Assembly (NCBI RefSeq): GCF_905404315.1
Contig: NC_066290.1
Span: forward strand, 11,717,453-11,781,452
Source of the DNA: Leptidea sinapis
Lineage: Eukaryota > Arthropoda > Insecta > Lepidoptera > Pieridae
Length of the DNA stretch: 64,000 nt
Direction of reading: 5' to 3'
A program made the position numbers and the translations under genes. The notes beneath the pieces are model-generated. The model was not told the origin of the DNA, searched no databases, and was given only the letters and a program-made list of their open reading frames with translations. Every line of letters begins with the position of its first letter. Position 1 is the first letter of the stretch. Positions 34,201 to 40,765 of this stretch are shown in pieces.

Positions 34201-37183
34201 GTAAAAAGGATCGCGTCCGAATCTTGTTTAACAGTTTCATAACATAACCATCTTTAATAATTGATGCACTAGCAATCGCTTTGAATTTGAAAAAGACTAT
34301 CCACATATCTATAACTTAGTTGTAAATATTTTTCAAATTCAAATATTTTTATTCAAAATAGGATGTGACATCACTTGTTGAAATTCTAAAACTACCACCC
34401 ATTCCAAAATGTATGCCTCAAACCCAAGAAGAATAGGCGCAACAAACTCAGCGGGCTTTTTTTTCATCGAAAAAATATGTTTACAAAGTAATATTGTACA
34501 ATTAAACTTATTATTTAATAGCCTGAGGGCGGTCACTCTATTCCCAATCTGTGGTATCATTAAGAAAGTCATTTATGTTATAGTAACCTTTACCACAAAA
34601 ACGTTTTTTAACAATTAATAACGTAATACTTTAGTTTTGAAAATTTTCTGGGGTCTTCTTGTAAAAGCATATACATCGCCCCAGAAAAAACTCACTAACT
34701 CGACTTAGCCGAGTAGTAGGCATTATAAGTTCATGTCTGTTCCTGGTGTAAGAATAAGTAATAAGATGAATAATAGGTATTATCCTGAACTGTTACCAAC
34801 CCTACATTATTTAAGTACAGTCTTTGTCAAACAGACAAAAATTTAAACCGTAAAAAATTTAAAAGCGTTTTGAGTTAAGAAAGAACCAAATGTTCTGTAA
34901 TATGAGATAAATTTTATGTATCTAATACATTAAAATAAAATAAAAACAATTGGTGCAATTGTTAAGACTCACCAAATTGATTCCTGATCGCAAGTCGCCG
35001 GAGAAGTTCCATGAAAGTCTGGCTCCCAACCTTCGGGACACGGTTGAAGAACAGCAGCTCAACGTCTGCCCTCGCTGTGTTGTTTAACTCCCATGGGTCA
35101 GGGAGAATTTCCTCAACGAGCTCCTGAAATACTTCATCTGAATGGGCAACCTCCGATTCTAAGGTCCTCTGTGGCTTACTGCGTTCCTGTGATACATAAT
35201 ATATTGTTTTCAAAGAACAAATAAAGAGTATAACATACATACTAAATATGATTACAAATTAAAATTTAAAACAAAAGGTAGCGGCTCAGCTTCAGCTGCT
35301 TGGCGTACAATTACTCCAAGCACCTGGTTTTCCCTCGCCCGCGTCCCTGAGGTGTTATTAGGGAACTTCCACCAAAAATAAATCTATACTAATATATAAA
35401 GCTGCAGTGTTTGTTTGTTTGTTTGTTTTTTTGTTTTTTTGTTTGAACGCGCTAATCTCTGGTACTACTGGTCCGATTTGAATGATTCTTTCAGTGTTGG
35501 GTAGTCCATTTATCGAGGAAGGCTATGTTTTTTTTTTTCAAAATTAAGGATCCGTAATAAAATTGCTATTTTGTAACACAAGGTGTAAATCGAAAACCTA
35601 TTTTTGCGTGCGCTGCAAAAACTATTTACAATAGAACAAAATGATGTACAGGCAATAATATAGGCAATATTTTATTACTTATAAAACTATCGCGTGAATT
35701 ATACTTTATATGGCAAAACAACGTTTGCCGGGTCAGCTAGTCATCAATAAAATTTAAAACAATTAAACTCACAAATGTTGCACATTATAATAACAGATAG
35801 TAAGTTTCATATAATTATGAATTAAAATCTATCATATTACATATTTAGAATATATCACACTAAACTTTTGAGTAATATATAACTGAAATATATATTAAAC
35901 TAGTGGACCCGACAGACGTTGTCCTGTACACACGTCTTAAATTTGAAAAATCGGTCCAGCCGTTAAGAGGAGGAGTTCACTAACACGTCACATTAGCAGG
36001 AGAAATATATTATATGGACGGAATTGAGAATCTAAACCAATCTCAAATTCACTGGAACACACAAAAAATCATCAAAATCGGGCCAGCCGTTTAGGAGGAA
36101 GTTCAATTGAGAATCTAAACCAATCTCAAATTCACTGGAACACACAAAAAAATCATCAAAATAGGTCCGTTTAGGAGGAGTTCAATTGCAACAGACGCAC
36201 AAAATAAATATATATATTAAGATACTCAGGTATTAATTAGCTCAGGGTAACAATTTCCTACATGTCCAAATAAAGTTTATATATACTTTAGAAGTCCACC
36301 ATAGAACAGTCTCGGGTTAGAGCCCAGAAATTGAGAAATATACGGACACCTAAAACACTCCTTATGGTAGGCTTCCTTATTTACCACACTTACACTTTGC
36401 TGTGATGTGCAAGCAATACTATGTTTCGGTCTTATGGGAGCCGTAGCTAGTGAAATAACATACATTGTTATACAGACGACAGTACTGGTGATGCAGTATA
36501 CACGGACCATGCAGGTATCTCTCGGGAAATCGTCGACCAGTGGTGGAAGAACCTTGCATCTTCTATCGAGTCCACTCTTGAGAAGGTCGCGGAATGGGGT
36601 AAAATGAACCTTGTACCAATTAACCCCCAGAAGACTTAAGTTTACGCGTTTAACACAAAAAAAAAACTAACTCCATTTATCGACAACATTTCCTTAAAGC
36701 GTCGCCTAGTATCGGAATACTGGGTCTCGTAATCTCGAGTGATTGCCAATTCCACGGCCGTCTGGAGGGCAAAGCCCTAATTGGCTTCGAAGAAGCTTTG
36801 CGTTATAAATAGTGCACGGCAATACTTTAAGCCGGCCCACATTCCAGCGCTCTACAAAGCGCTGGTCCAGCCACATATGGAGTATTGCTGTCATGTTCTG
36901 GTCTGGCGCACCCCAGTATCAGCTAGAAGCATGTTTTCCGTGACTCCTCTGGTACTGCGAGAGAATGTAGGTGGTGGTGATAACATAAAACTAGGCGACC
37001 CGTACGCTCGTTTGTCCTTCTTTTCCATGACAAAAATATTCTTAGAAGTTCATGAGACACTTTCGATAAGAAGTAAAATACGAGGTATACTTACAGCACC
37101 AGTATTTCTTCGTAGAGCCTCCAACGCTTCTTTGTACTCCTTCGCTGATACATAGACATGTTCTGTGCGGTCCGTCTGTATTT
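12992..37183 (-). CDS. pip: Pipe-family 2-O-sulfotransferase gene, seven 3' exons
   Basis: This Golgi type II membrane enzyme family transfers sulfate from PAPS to the 2-O position of uronic-type sugars. In Drosophila, Pipe sulfates eggshell glycoproteins to set dorsoventral polarity. Seven minus-strand exons join with matching phases: 37183-37095, 35186-34973, 32864-32726, 32273-32117, 16484-16360, 14902-14748 and 13212-12992. The joined product of about 366 residues carries the 5'-phosphosulfate-binding motif NRVPKVGSQTF, the 3'-phosphate-binding motif VRDPVERVISWYYY, the conserved FFCGHEPQC segment and the C-terminal NFTREIEFYEFCKQRLH block. The reading frame is open throughout, so the gene looks functional. 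Exons with the start, cytoplasmic tail and membrane anchor must lie upstream and were not found. Uronyl 2-sulfotransferase is the alternative name; the YYYVRAPWYYVERK segment favours Pipe. Confidence 0.87.
13310..13610. mobile_element. Tourist-like MITE, right end lost
   Basis: It begins TAA-CGGCCGTTCCCAATATT at about 13325 and runs to GATAGTATATT near 13605, where homology to the complete copy (29614-29913) stops short of the right terminus. The 15 bp before it, TAGCGAAACTCTC, also precede the fragment at 57125, so both lie in the same target sequence. It is in the last pipe intron. Confidence 0.65.
13690..14360 (+). pseudogene. LINE remnants (RNase H-like and 3' tail)
   Basis: A degraded frame reads LTGHIPITKQTSF, resembling the LTGH...L motif of LINE RNase H domains. 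From about 14035 a second part encodes VFSTAYRGVLRGAV and ATLWN, similar to the CR1-type C-terminus. The 3' end TTGCCCGTTTGCCCCCTC, followed by TTATAAATAAAAAA, matches 62690-62785. Frames are broken throughout. Confidence 0.55.
14388..14705. mobile_element. Tourist-like MITE
   Basis: The left end is TAACGGCCTTTCCCAATATT and the right end TATTGGGAATAGCCGG; both termini are slightly mutated relative to the complete copy at 29614-29913. The interior keeps the long shared segment (for example AGCGATAGAAGTTTGTATG). It ends about 40 bp from the pipe exon at 14748. Confidence 0.7.
14748..14902 (-). CDS. pip: pipe exon (penultimate)
   Basis: The acceptor TTTTCTTTCAG is followed by A, completing the ACA codon from the previous exon. 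The exon encodes PFNSNEALQRAKRVVEQQYA, then VVGVLEDMNSTLLALERYIP, RFFRGALRMYW, and ends at a GGG|GTACGG donor in phase 1. Confidence 0.88.
15000..15894. other. Pipe intron, mostly unassigned
   Basis: A short piece at 15478-15570 (CATCGCCCATCAAAAGATTA, GTAGGCATAATAAGTTTATG) matches the minus-strand LINE tails at 33200-33300 and 39370-39470. TCTCCTCTC repeats lie at 15583-15607. The rest shows nothing recognisable. Confidence 0.45.
15895..16175 (-). repeat. LINE 3' end remnant, family of 1255-2255
   Basis: Reverse copy of the family terminus: GGACAAACGAGCG, CACCTGGTGTTAAGTGATCA, then the complement of the VFPGRYD and LWNELP coding region. It is in the pipe intron, about 185 bp from exon 16360-16484. 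Confidence 0.75.
16360..16484 (-). CDS. pip: pipe exon
   Basis: The exon follows the acceptor CTTATTCCAG in phase 0 and encodes DFETCVLSGDRECRYQEGET, then HEGIGDHRRQTLFFCGHEPQ and C, ending in phase 2 at a GTAAGT donor. Its paired cysteines and the FFCGH segment are typical of the family. It is separated from the preceding exon by a 15.6-kb intron that houses the CR1-type LINE. Confidence 0.9.
16690..17003 (-). mobile_element. Metulj-like SINE, near full length
   Basis: Reverse copy from TTTTTTATGAAAATAAGGGA through GACGAGCAGG, the GTGCCGCTCAGGATTC arm, AAGATGTTAAGTCT, GGCACCGTTGTGGTACCCAT and AATCTAGCCGG to GAGCCTCACACTGG. It is about 310 bp long and has the A tail at its minus-strand 3' end. 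Confidence 0.8.
17500..17573 (+). repeat. LINE 3' terminus, family of 1255-2255
   Basis: Only the last about 70 bp remain: GAGGTGATCACTTACCATCA, GGTGAACCGTATGCTC, then CTTCCATAAAAAAAG. Confidence 0.7.
17609..17990 (-). mobile_element. Non-autonomous Helitron, minus orientation
   Basis: The minus-strand 3' end is ...AACGTTTGCTGGGTCAGCTGG, matching the Helitron CTRR rule, with an upstream hairpin-forming AACGTTTGC segment. The body carries TAGGGGTATGAAAAATAGATG, shared with the copies at 56345-57362. No Rep/helicase coding is present. Confidence 0.6.
17990..18329 (+). mobile_element. Non-autonomous Helitron, plus orientation
   Basis: It ends CAACGTTTGCCGGGTCAGCTAG at 18329, followed by T. It contains GTCTGTCTGTCTGTCTG and a CGGCTAATCTCTGAAATGG block that corresponds to the block in the complete copy at 35383-35740. 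Its 5' TC terminus is not clear. With the preceding feature it forms an outward-facing pair of 3' ends. Confidence 0.65.
18330..18778. other. Pipe intron, no recognised feature
   Basis: AT-rich sequence; no repeat or exon recognised. Confidence 0.4.
18779..19050 (+). repeat. LINE 3' end remnant, family of 1255-2255
   Basis: It encodes LDVWRSSTV-, NELPYAVFPGRYEMGTFKKA and the terminus GATCACTTAGCACCAGGTGA then CTCGTTTGTCCTCC. A (TA)n microsatellite follows at about 19125-19146. Confidence 0.75.
19185..19410 (+). repeat. THAP-exon-bearing repeat, family 2, sense copy
   Basis: From the ATG at 19306 it encodes MPSCVVKKCKNDTI and then a stop. The flanks match the reverse complement of 10765-11075 and 42645-42975 (for example GACAGATCAGATTGCG and TTTAAGGGAGAAAAAATTGT). 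The C-x4-C start is that of a THAP zinc finger, of which only this part is present. Confidence 0.5.
19905..20311 (+). mobile_element. Non-autonomous Helitron, TC...CTAG
   Basis: It starts TCCCTACTACTATTATAAAT after an A and ends GTCGTGGGTAAAAGCTAG before a T, as expected for insertion between A and T. A short hairpin (CGCGGATGAAGTCGTG) lies about 10 bp before the CTAG. It is 407 bp long with no coding capacity. It belongs to a different family from the GGGTCAGCTAG elements; a reversed relative is at 44691-45056. Confidence 0.72.
20312..21504. other. Pipe intron, no recognised feature
   Basis: Strongly AT-rich, with many stops in all frames. I see no repeat or exon here. Confidence 0.45.
21505..21985 (-). 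mobile_element. Metulj-like SINE plus adjoining fragments
   Basis: 21505-21800 is a reverse SINE (ATTAAGGGCGAGACGAGCAG through GTGCCGCTCAGGATTC, CTGAGCGGCAC and AATCTAGCCGGCATCC). After it, 21880-21920 resembles the reverse of the LINE tail at 62690-62785 (CATGGACACCCGC), and 21930-21960 is a plus-strand SINE 3' end (CTGCTCGTCTCGTCCCTTGT). Confidence 0.7.
21986..22879. other. Pipe intron, no recognised feature
   Basis: 22560-22870 is GC-richer and non-repetitive within the window but shows no exon that fits the sulfotransferase gene. The remainder is AT-rich. Confidence 0.35.
22880..23405 (-). pseudogene. LINE C-terminal remnant and 3' UTR (HFYNTRNK family)
   Basis: The minus strand encodes YENLIYVHKNRHLFALNSDF, then HYFNTRNKGLLVTNSSRLHE and INNSFKGKC, the C-terminal region of a CR1/Jockey-group RT. 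The 3' UTR carries the GCGCCGCTTCTTCTCTCTC segment. The same family occurs at 43615-44130 (+) and 45425-45830 (-). Confidence 0.75.
24009..26858 (-). CDS. LINE ORF2: endonuclease-reverse transcriptase
   Basis: This 949-residue protein nicks target DNA and primes reverse transcription of the LINE RNA from the nick. The N-terminal apurinic-type endonuclease has FYQNVNRIRTKL (4-15), ICLCETNLDSS (about 31), ILGDFNVPG (D149, N151) and a PDRHHPAIEI segment (about 223-232) where the family usually has SDH; the H is kept. The RT domain shows YTDFQKAFDRVNH (about 590), SGVPQGSHLGP (about 640) and YADDLKIF (Y673-ADD676). A C-terminal region of about 250 residues follows without RNase H. No stop or frameshift interrupts it, pointing to a young copy. 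It starts 90 bp after ORF1. Confidence 0.93.
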   Translation of the reverse strand: MKIFYQNVNRIRTKLTELYKNILIENYDIICLCETNLDSSFSNSEFVDDRYNVFRRDRESTCLSKQSGGGVLLALKKNLFAIRHPELESSLEDIWITVRENRGPRGFNLNIYLVYLPPDLNVTQCRTFYDNCCNRLLNLNNSKTIILGDFNVPGIIWSCDNISIPRLCPSKAYDTKSSLLIDLLEVGGLSQYNYVRNSNNRTLDLFMTDLTDVSLSESSPLCVPDRHHPAIEIDVSIESNIKNIQNKSIMVPNFRKCDTKSCILQLNNNTWDSILSHSDVNLSVKYFYEILNGTIKRNTKYKRIGRLNYPIWFSESLKACIEEKNRIHKKYKKTNNPRDFDEFRLLRSRSKALIKACYNSFLLSVEESLNNSTKLFFSYIKSKRLRPSIPETIKFGDKIATGGEAAAELFSEYFSSVFEPDRHMNDSLSSQPINYPLFSVHISKEDILKKLNALDPNKGAGPDGIPPYFIKHCSEALIDPLYLIFNKSIQTGVFPHAWKEAHIIPIHKSGDPSDCTNYRPISILSSFAKILESLVYDHLYHHFIPHITQKQHGFLKGRSTASNLMEYTDFICRAFNDHGQVDSIYTDFQKAFDRVNHRILACKLETMGLHGCLLRWIKSYISNRSQLVALKGFYSRRVSIISGVPQGSHLGPLMFIIYINDLIPRLRNVSLLYADDLKIFSRIKTVSDCINLQLDLDTLLDWCSANSMSLSIKKCSIISFTHIKNPILFDYKIDNIPLERKFVLRDLGIAFDSKLTFKYHYEEIAKKCNKLSGFICRATKEFKSPNSLLLLYKSLILSQIEYASIVWSPQYNTYTDMIESIQRRLLRVLTIRFGLKRELTTYEERLSHFKLLSLESRRKLHGLTTLYKILDGTISTSLLSNIHLRVPNRSSRHEQPFIIPFCNNNVSFQNPIYRICRQYNALLLEISEVPDIHSSSVCKWKSSLYKFLN
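26948..27373 (-). CDS. LINE ORF1, C-terminal part (frame-shifted from N-terminal part)
   Basis: The 141-residue frame begins MLFKKLCEQIKMPISDSDIR and continues RPRNVLVTLPSERHRDAIIS, an RRM-like region of the kind found in ORF1 proteins of CR1-type LINEs. The frame extends upstream of this ATG: read back, it gives PERRNENLA, the usual linker of such proteins, showing that it was once continuous with the preceding ORF1 segment. The likely role is RNA binding and chaperoning of the LINE transcript. The frame change lies between about 27385 and 27420. Confidence 0.8.
   Translation of the reverse strand: MLFKKLCEQIKMPISDSDIRSCRRIAKLNPSSDRPRNVLVTLPSERHRDAIISGVKRYNRGNPMDHLNSVHIGVSGDKIPIFVGEHLSKQCKDLHAAARHLAKDKGCKYVWVKFGRVYIRKDDTSPAIYIKDIMSLEKLIL
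27376..28083 (-). CDS. LINE ORF1, N-terminal part with PHD-type zinc finger
   Basis: The 235-residue frame starts MNCLGCKKAVSQSDLLKCVA and shows a Cys4-His-Cys3 arrangement (C3, C6, C18, C21, H26, C29, then a WRCESC pair) typical of a PHD finger at the N-terminus of CR1-group ORF1 proteins. A serine-rich stretch and a coiled coil of about 100 residues (TNLDQAIKRITELEAQKAKV) follow. It ends EVQSAGMRT-stop, two bases before the next frame's ATG. The change corresponds to loss of one base (or an equivalent -1 shift), which separates the coiled coil from the RRM-like part. Confidence 0.82.
   Translation of the reverse strand: MNCLGCKKAVSQSDLLKCVACKACYHYQCIDYSSSYFKSNIRELNRSWRCESCANITRRTRNDDTPVGSRHRLNNVPVASAQSLPASQPSHGKISSNDSLDNSFSKSINSNNGCEPLNIDSRATINMRQFSELIDLKLDSIRSTLSLEIQEKVKSEVKAVVETIKQEFTETTDFISKKQKDTRTNLDQAIKRITELEAQKAKVQSDMAKLEYRLCQSEKASRSCNLEVQSAGMRT
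28501..29069. other. Pipe intron, no recognised feature
   Basis: AT-rich; it contains ATATATATAAT runs near 28798. No exon or repeat recognised. Confidence 0.4.
29070..29325 (-). mobile_element. tRNA-derived SINE
   Basis: On the minus strand a tRNA-like head has an A box (CAGCCCAGTGGTTAGTGA, near 29295-29315) and a B box (GGGCTTGAATCCC, 29258-29272). It is followed by a tRNA-unrelated body with CTTGTACCCATAGTACAGGC and TGCCTAGTTTGTGGC, and an A-rich end near 29070. The order head-body-A tail is that of a Pol III SINE. Confidence 0.8.
29614..29913. mobile_element. Complete Tourist-like MITE
   Basis: The ends CGGCCGTTCCCAATAT and (reversed) CGGCCGTTTTCAATAT form imperfect terminal inverted repeats. 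TTA lies on both sides (29611-29613 and 29914-29916), the 3-bp TWA duplication typical of PIF/Harbinger MITEs. It is 300 bp long and non-coding. Partial copies are at 13310, 14388 and 57125. Confidence 0.8.
30587..31083. repeat. Interspersed repeat with inverted GGGTTCCGTAGC ends
   Basis: AGGGTTCCGTAGC at 30623-30635 is the exact complement of GCTACGGAACCCT at 31071-31083. The left side also has GTGCGAGTCGGACTCGCCC. A second copy with the same layout lies at 60491-61034. Non-coding. Confidence 0.65.
31084..32116. other. Pipe intron, no recognised feature
   Basis: No repeat or exon recognised. 31090-31250 is somewhat GC-richer and has a 60-residue open frame of no recognisable kind. Confidence 0.35.
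32117..32273 (-). CDS. pip: pipe exon with 3'-phosphate-binding motif
   Basis: After the acceptor CCTTCACAG the exon completes the Arg codon of the previous exon and encodes FGYPSPIYVNVVRDPVERVI, then SWYYYVRAPWYYVERKRAFP and DLPLPDPAWLKK. RDPVERVIS is the PAPS 3'-phosphate-binding segment. It ends in phase 0 at AAG|GTTGGT, a weaker donor than at the other exons. Confidence 0.9.
32378..32700 (-). mobile_element. Metulj-like SINE, full length
   Basis: Reverse copy from TTTTTTTATGAAAATAAGGG to AGGAGCTTCGCACTGG, including the hairpin arms and AATCTAGCCGG. It sits in the 452-bp intron between pipe exons 32117-32273 and 32726-32864 and makes up most of it. Confidence 0.8.
32726..32864 (-). CDS. 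pip: pipe exon
   Basis: The exon begins with two bases completing the Gly codon and encodes FHRDAVQRVETIRLAPADQQ, then ILVSVVSAHPPPASYIKHVC and YTNFT, ending in phase 2 at AAG|GTAATG. The acceptor (TTTGAATTAG) is formed at the junction with a LINE tail (32868-33305) that supplies the upstream intron sequence. Confidence 0.9.
32868..33305 (-). repeat. LINE 3' tail next to pipe splice acceptor
   Basis: Reverse-strand LINE remnant: C-terminal coding text near 33100-33140 (FLNDTTDW-like), CAGCGGGCT..., and the tail ATTTGAATTTGAATT ending 3-4 bases before the pipe exon. Related copies are at 34333-34760, 37705-37975, 39038-39500 (all -) and 63075-63470 (+). Confidence 0.75.
33306..34332. other. 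Pipe intron, no recognised repeat
   Basis: AT-rich. A 10-bp inverted repeat CATTGCAGGA...TCCTGCAATG (33689-33738) is the only structure noted. Confidence 0.4.
34333..34760 (-). repeat. LINE 3' tail
   Basis: Same family as 32868-33305: TTCAAATATTTTTATTCAAA at the low-coordinate end, CTCAGCGGGCT, the complement of the FLNDTTDW coding end near 34550, and CTCGACTTAGCCGAGTAGTA. Confidence 0.75.
34973..35186 (-). CDS. pip: pipe exon with 5'-phosphosulfate-binding motif
   Basis: The acceptor TGTATCACAG is followed in phase 0 by ERSKPQRTLESEVAHSDEVF, then QELVEEILPDPWELNNTARA, DVELLFFNRVPKVGSQTFME and LLRRLAIRNQF. NRVPKVGSQTF is the PAPS 5'-phosphosulfate-binding loop (Lys and Ser/Thr contacts). 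The exon ends in phase 1 at G|GTGAGT. Confidence 0.92.
35383..35740 (+). mobile_element. Complete non-autonomous Helitron
   Basis: It begins TCTATACTAATATATAAAGC after an A, ends GTTTGCCGGGTCAGCTAG before a T, and has a GGCAAA-ACAACG-TTTGCC hairpin (35712-35729) 11 bp before the end. These are the three structural hallmarks of Helitrons. It is 358 bp, non-coding, and lies between two pipe exons. Confidence 0.85.
35900..36460 (-). repeat. Helitron-like end plus duplicated mosaic block
   Basis: 35900-36225 has a minus-strand 3' end (CTAG at 35900-35903, GTCGGGTCCACTAG) and the CGGTCCAGCC repeat units. 36226-36361 is near-identical to 750-880, and 36415-36460 is a SINE fragment also shared with 890-945. 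Confidence 0.65.
36463..37035 (+). pseudogene. LINE RT remnant, family of 1255-2255
   Basis: It contains ADDSTGDAVYTDHAG-like, EWGKMNLVPINPQKT-like and ALVQPHMEYCCHVLVWRTPV text, then jumps to the 3' terminus (GATAACATAAAACTAGGCGA), lacking the segment between. Several stops. It ends 60 bp from the pipe exon at 37095. Confidence 0.8.
37095..37183 (-). CDS. pip: pipe exon, most upstream found
   Basis: The acceptor TTGTTGCAG is followed by two bases completing a codon, then IQTDRTEHVYVSAKEYKEAL and EALRRNTGA, ending in phase 0 at a GTAAGT donor. It encodes part of the lumenal stem, charged and helical. The phase shows at least one coding exon upstream, which I could not find between here and the window's end. 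Confidence 0.83.
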
Positions 37184-37704
37184 CTGCAACAATGTGCAAT
37201 AGAATTATCATACTAAATGGTTACTCAGAAACTTGTTTCTATGGAAGTCTTTATACCGTGATTGCTTAGACAATATAATATATAAATAAGTCTTCATTTC
37301 TGTAATGAAAAATTTCAATTTTTATATCCTTAGCCAATTTATCATTGCGTGTTTTTAACAGCTTGTCCTTCGACATAGGCAACCTCCAAAGATCTTTCTC
37401 CTTCTCTCTCTCGTCATTCGTATTCATTCTGGGCCAGCTATTATTTTAGTGTCACCCCCCATCTACCATACTTATACTACCATAGATACCACTCGTCTAT
37501 AATTTTTGTCTATCTTTCGCTTATATTTCCATTTCATTTTTTTGTACACATTTTTGAATTTACTTGTACTTACTCTTAATTTTTGTTTGCCTCATTTTAT
37601 CTCTTCCTTTAATTCCTTCTAATGTTAGACAATCTCTTCAAATGTAGATTCTATACCTTTCTATATTATTCTTTCTATATTATATAGATTATTTATTTTT
37701 TTCA
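37184..37704. other. Pipe intron, no recognised feature
   Basis: Pyrimidine- and AT-rich sequence, including CTTTCTATATTAT repeats near 37660. No exon or known repeat. Confidence 0.4.
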
Positions 37705-37975
37705 AATATTTTTATTCAAAATAGGATACAAAATCATTTATTGAAAGTAAAAAACTACCCACCAAAAGGTATGTATGAGAAGAACGGGCACAACAAACTT
37801 AGCGGGCTTCTTTTTTATGTGTAAAAATATGGTTACAATGTAAGATCATAAAATAAAATTTAATATTAATTCGCCTGAAGGCGGTCGCTTAGTTCCCAAT
37901 CAGTGGTATCATTAAGAAAGTCATTTATGTTAAAGTTACCTATACTATAGAAACGTTTAAAAAAAAAATCGTAAT
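37705..37975 (-). repeat. LINE 3' tail
   Basis: Same family as 32868-33305 (CAAATATTTTTATTCAAAAT, CTTAGCGGGCTTC, GTGGTATCATTAAGAAAGTC). Confidence 0.7.
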
Positions 37976-38604
37976 AAATCAAGGACCGATGACATTACAT
38001 TAATTTGATATAAATTTATTCCATTTTTCAATTGGCAAAATAAGATTTTTGTTAATTTATTTTATTTGCATCTATCGTCTATAAGGCAGGGATTGATGTT
38101 AATTTAAAAAAAATCAATTTTTAGTTTGCTTTTCTATAAAAAGCGTGTTTTTTAGTTTTTCTCAGTACTATTTATTTATAGTTAGAAATGGAATACAAAT
38201 TGTTTATACTGTGAAGTTTAGATAACCAGTGTTGAGTCAATGGGAAATTAATATAAGGTGATTGTACTTTTAATCATTTAAAAAAACCTTACATAAGTAA
38301 CATATTATCTGTAGTAAAAAAGCTAATGCCAGTTCATGAATTATATGCGTAATTTATGTATCGCCAACCAATAATTTGATGATGTTTTAAAGTGAGAAGC
38401 CGATTCTAAATCACAATTAATTCTTTATTCTCACAATTGTAATGGGCAATGAAAGCTTTTATGGCTTTTCAATTATGTTACATTTGTATGATCATTGTTA
38501 GATTGAAAGAGTCTAATTTCTATGTCAGATAAGTTTAACATTCGATGATTTAATGTGAAAAGAACAGTTGGAGTCGTGGAATTGCACTGCATCAGAAACA
38601 ATTA
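37976..38604. other. No recognised feature
   Basis: AT-rich; no repeat or open frame of note. Confidence 0.4.
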
Positions 38605-39020
38605 ATCAAGTCATCATCATTTCAGCCGGAAGACGTCCACTGCTGGACAAAGGCCTCCCCCAAATATCGCCATGACGATCGGTCCTGCGCTGCCCTCATC
38701 TATCCTACTCCGGCGATCTTGACCAGATCGTCGGTCCATCTTGTGGGGGGCCTACCAATACTACGCCTACCGGTACGTGGTCGCCATTCGAGGACCTTAC
38801 TGCTCCCAACGGCCATCTGTCCGCCCAGCTATGTGCCCTGCCCACTGCCACTTCAGTTTCACAATCATTTGGGCTATGTCGGTGACTTTGGTTCTCCTAC
38901 GGATCTCATCATTTCTGATTCGATCTCGCAGGGAAACTTCGAGCATAGCTCTCTCCATTCCCCGCTGAGCAACAGTGACCTTTCTCATAAGGCCCATAGT
39001 TAGCGACCACGTCTATGTTC
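38605..39020 (-). pseudogene. RTE-type LINE C-terminal remnant
   Basis: The minus strand encodes MRKVTVAQRGMERAMLEVSL, then RDRIRNDEIRRRTKVTDIAQ and MIVKLKWQWAGHIAGRTDGR, followed in a shifted frame by VGRPPTRWTDDLVKIAG. This is the C-terminus of RTE-clade LINEs. A second, more decayed copy is at 62005-62345. Confidence 0.8.
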
Positions 39021-39037
39021 CGATTACTCAAGTATCT

Positions 39038-39500
39038 AATTCAAATTCAAATATTTTTATTCAAAATAGGATATAATATCACTTATTGAAAGTCAAAAAC
39101 TACCACGAATTCCAAAAAGTATGCCTCAGACATGAGAAGAACGTGCGCAAGAAACTCAGCGGGCTTCTTTTTTTCCATAATAATATGGTCGCTATGTAAT
39201 ATCGTACAATAAACTTAATATTTAACAGCCTAACGGCAGTCGTTCATCAATCAATTTTAATCAGTGGTATCATTAAGAATGTTATATTAACCTTTCCCAC
39301 ATAAACGTTTTTTAATAATTCTTTTGAAGTTTGGTAATGCATATTTTGTTTTGAAAATTTTCGGGGATATTTGTAAAGGCATATACATTGCCCCGCAAAA
39401 GACTTACTACCTCGACTTAGCCGAGTAGTAGGCATAATAAGTTTATGTTTGTTTCTGGTATTAACATTATGGTTATGACAGTTTCTAGCAAATTTACTTA
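39038..39500 (-). repeat. LINE 3' tail with C-terminal coding remnant
   Basis: The minus strand reads HNVNTRNKHKLIMPTTRLSR then SFAGQCICLYKYPRKFSKQN, a LINE RT C-terminus, followed by the family tail shared with 32868-33305. Confidence 0.75.
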
Positions 39501-39589
39501 TGTGCCTATTAAATAATATATTAAGGGGCAAAAGTTAAAATGCTTATTACTTTAAATATCCGGCCACATAATACTCCATGTATTACAAT

Positions 39590-39850
39590 CATCTCCACCA
39601 TCTGGATGTATGGCGTTCCTCCACAGTGCGGTTTTCCAGGAATTCTATCCCACGTGCAACCAAATTATGGAATGAGTTTCCTAGTGCAGTATTTCCAGGA
39701 AGATACGACATGGGTACCTTCAAAAAAATGCGTAAACCTTCTGAATCGCTCCTGTGAATCCTCCATGTTGCAAGAGAATGCGGGCGGAGGTGATCACTTA
39801 ACACCAGATTACCGGTACGCTCCTTTGTCCTCATTTTCCATAAAAAAATG
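39590..39850 (+). repeat. LINE 3' end remnant, family of 1255-2255
   Basis: It carries HHLDVWRSSTV-like, NYGMSFLV/RYDMGTF-like text in mixed frames and the terminus GATCACTTAACACCAGATTA then CATAAAAAAATG. Confidence 0.75.
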
Positions 39851-40765
39851 ATATTTTGGAATTATTAACTACAGGCATGCATCGGCTACTAAATCTAAGA
39901 TTATTTAAATATATATTGTCTTGGTTGCGAAAATTGTATATTTATATATATTTTATTACTTTACCGAACTGCCCAAAGAGTTGCAAGAAAAGTACATATA
40001 GCTACGAAAATGAAAACTCACTTTAAAAGATACCTCCTGAAAAAAGAATAGGTTTTGAAAAAAAAACAATAAATTAAAAATAAAATGAATGGCTTTAGGT
40101 ACCCAGATAAACATTCAATTTCGTGTTACTTATTTGATAAAAATTTTATGTATTTGTTCTGTATTGGCTAATAAACGAAAAAAAAAGTTGTTAAATTTCC
40201 ATATTTATTTAAACCTAGGGTAACAAACATAATATTAGTGTAAGTTTTTAGTTGTTTTAAAGTTGAACATACCTTTAAGTTAGTTATGTAAATAGTAATA
40301 GAATTGTTATATTATTTCGTAAGATGTGAAATTATGTATCTAGTTAGCAATTTCATTTACATAAATAAATCAAGCCCCAAATTTAAATTTTAAAAAAGCA
40401 AACTTTATAGTAACCAAAATAAATATTTAGCAGTTGCCTCTATATTATTCCAAAAAATAGCAGATGCATTTATTCCAAGAGCTATTCAATATACAGTTTT
40501 AGCCTGATTATACGAGTGAAAGATGGTGGAATAATTTAATAAAAGATGTTGTTGTAAAATATACATTGTACTAGCTTTGTTTGTCTGACAGATGAAACCT
40601 ACAATTTATTTTAAAATAAATTTACAGACATACATTTTTATTTAAGAAACTCTGACGATCCATTTTGAGTTTTTTCGTTTTATGGCAGAGGAGTATTTCG
40701 TACCACAAAATCGCATTGCATATATGAACACTTATACACATACATTCATTGATACATATAATATA
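39851..40765. other. No recognised feature
   Basis: AT-rich sequence with no open frame or recognised repeat. Confidence 0.45.
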
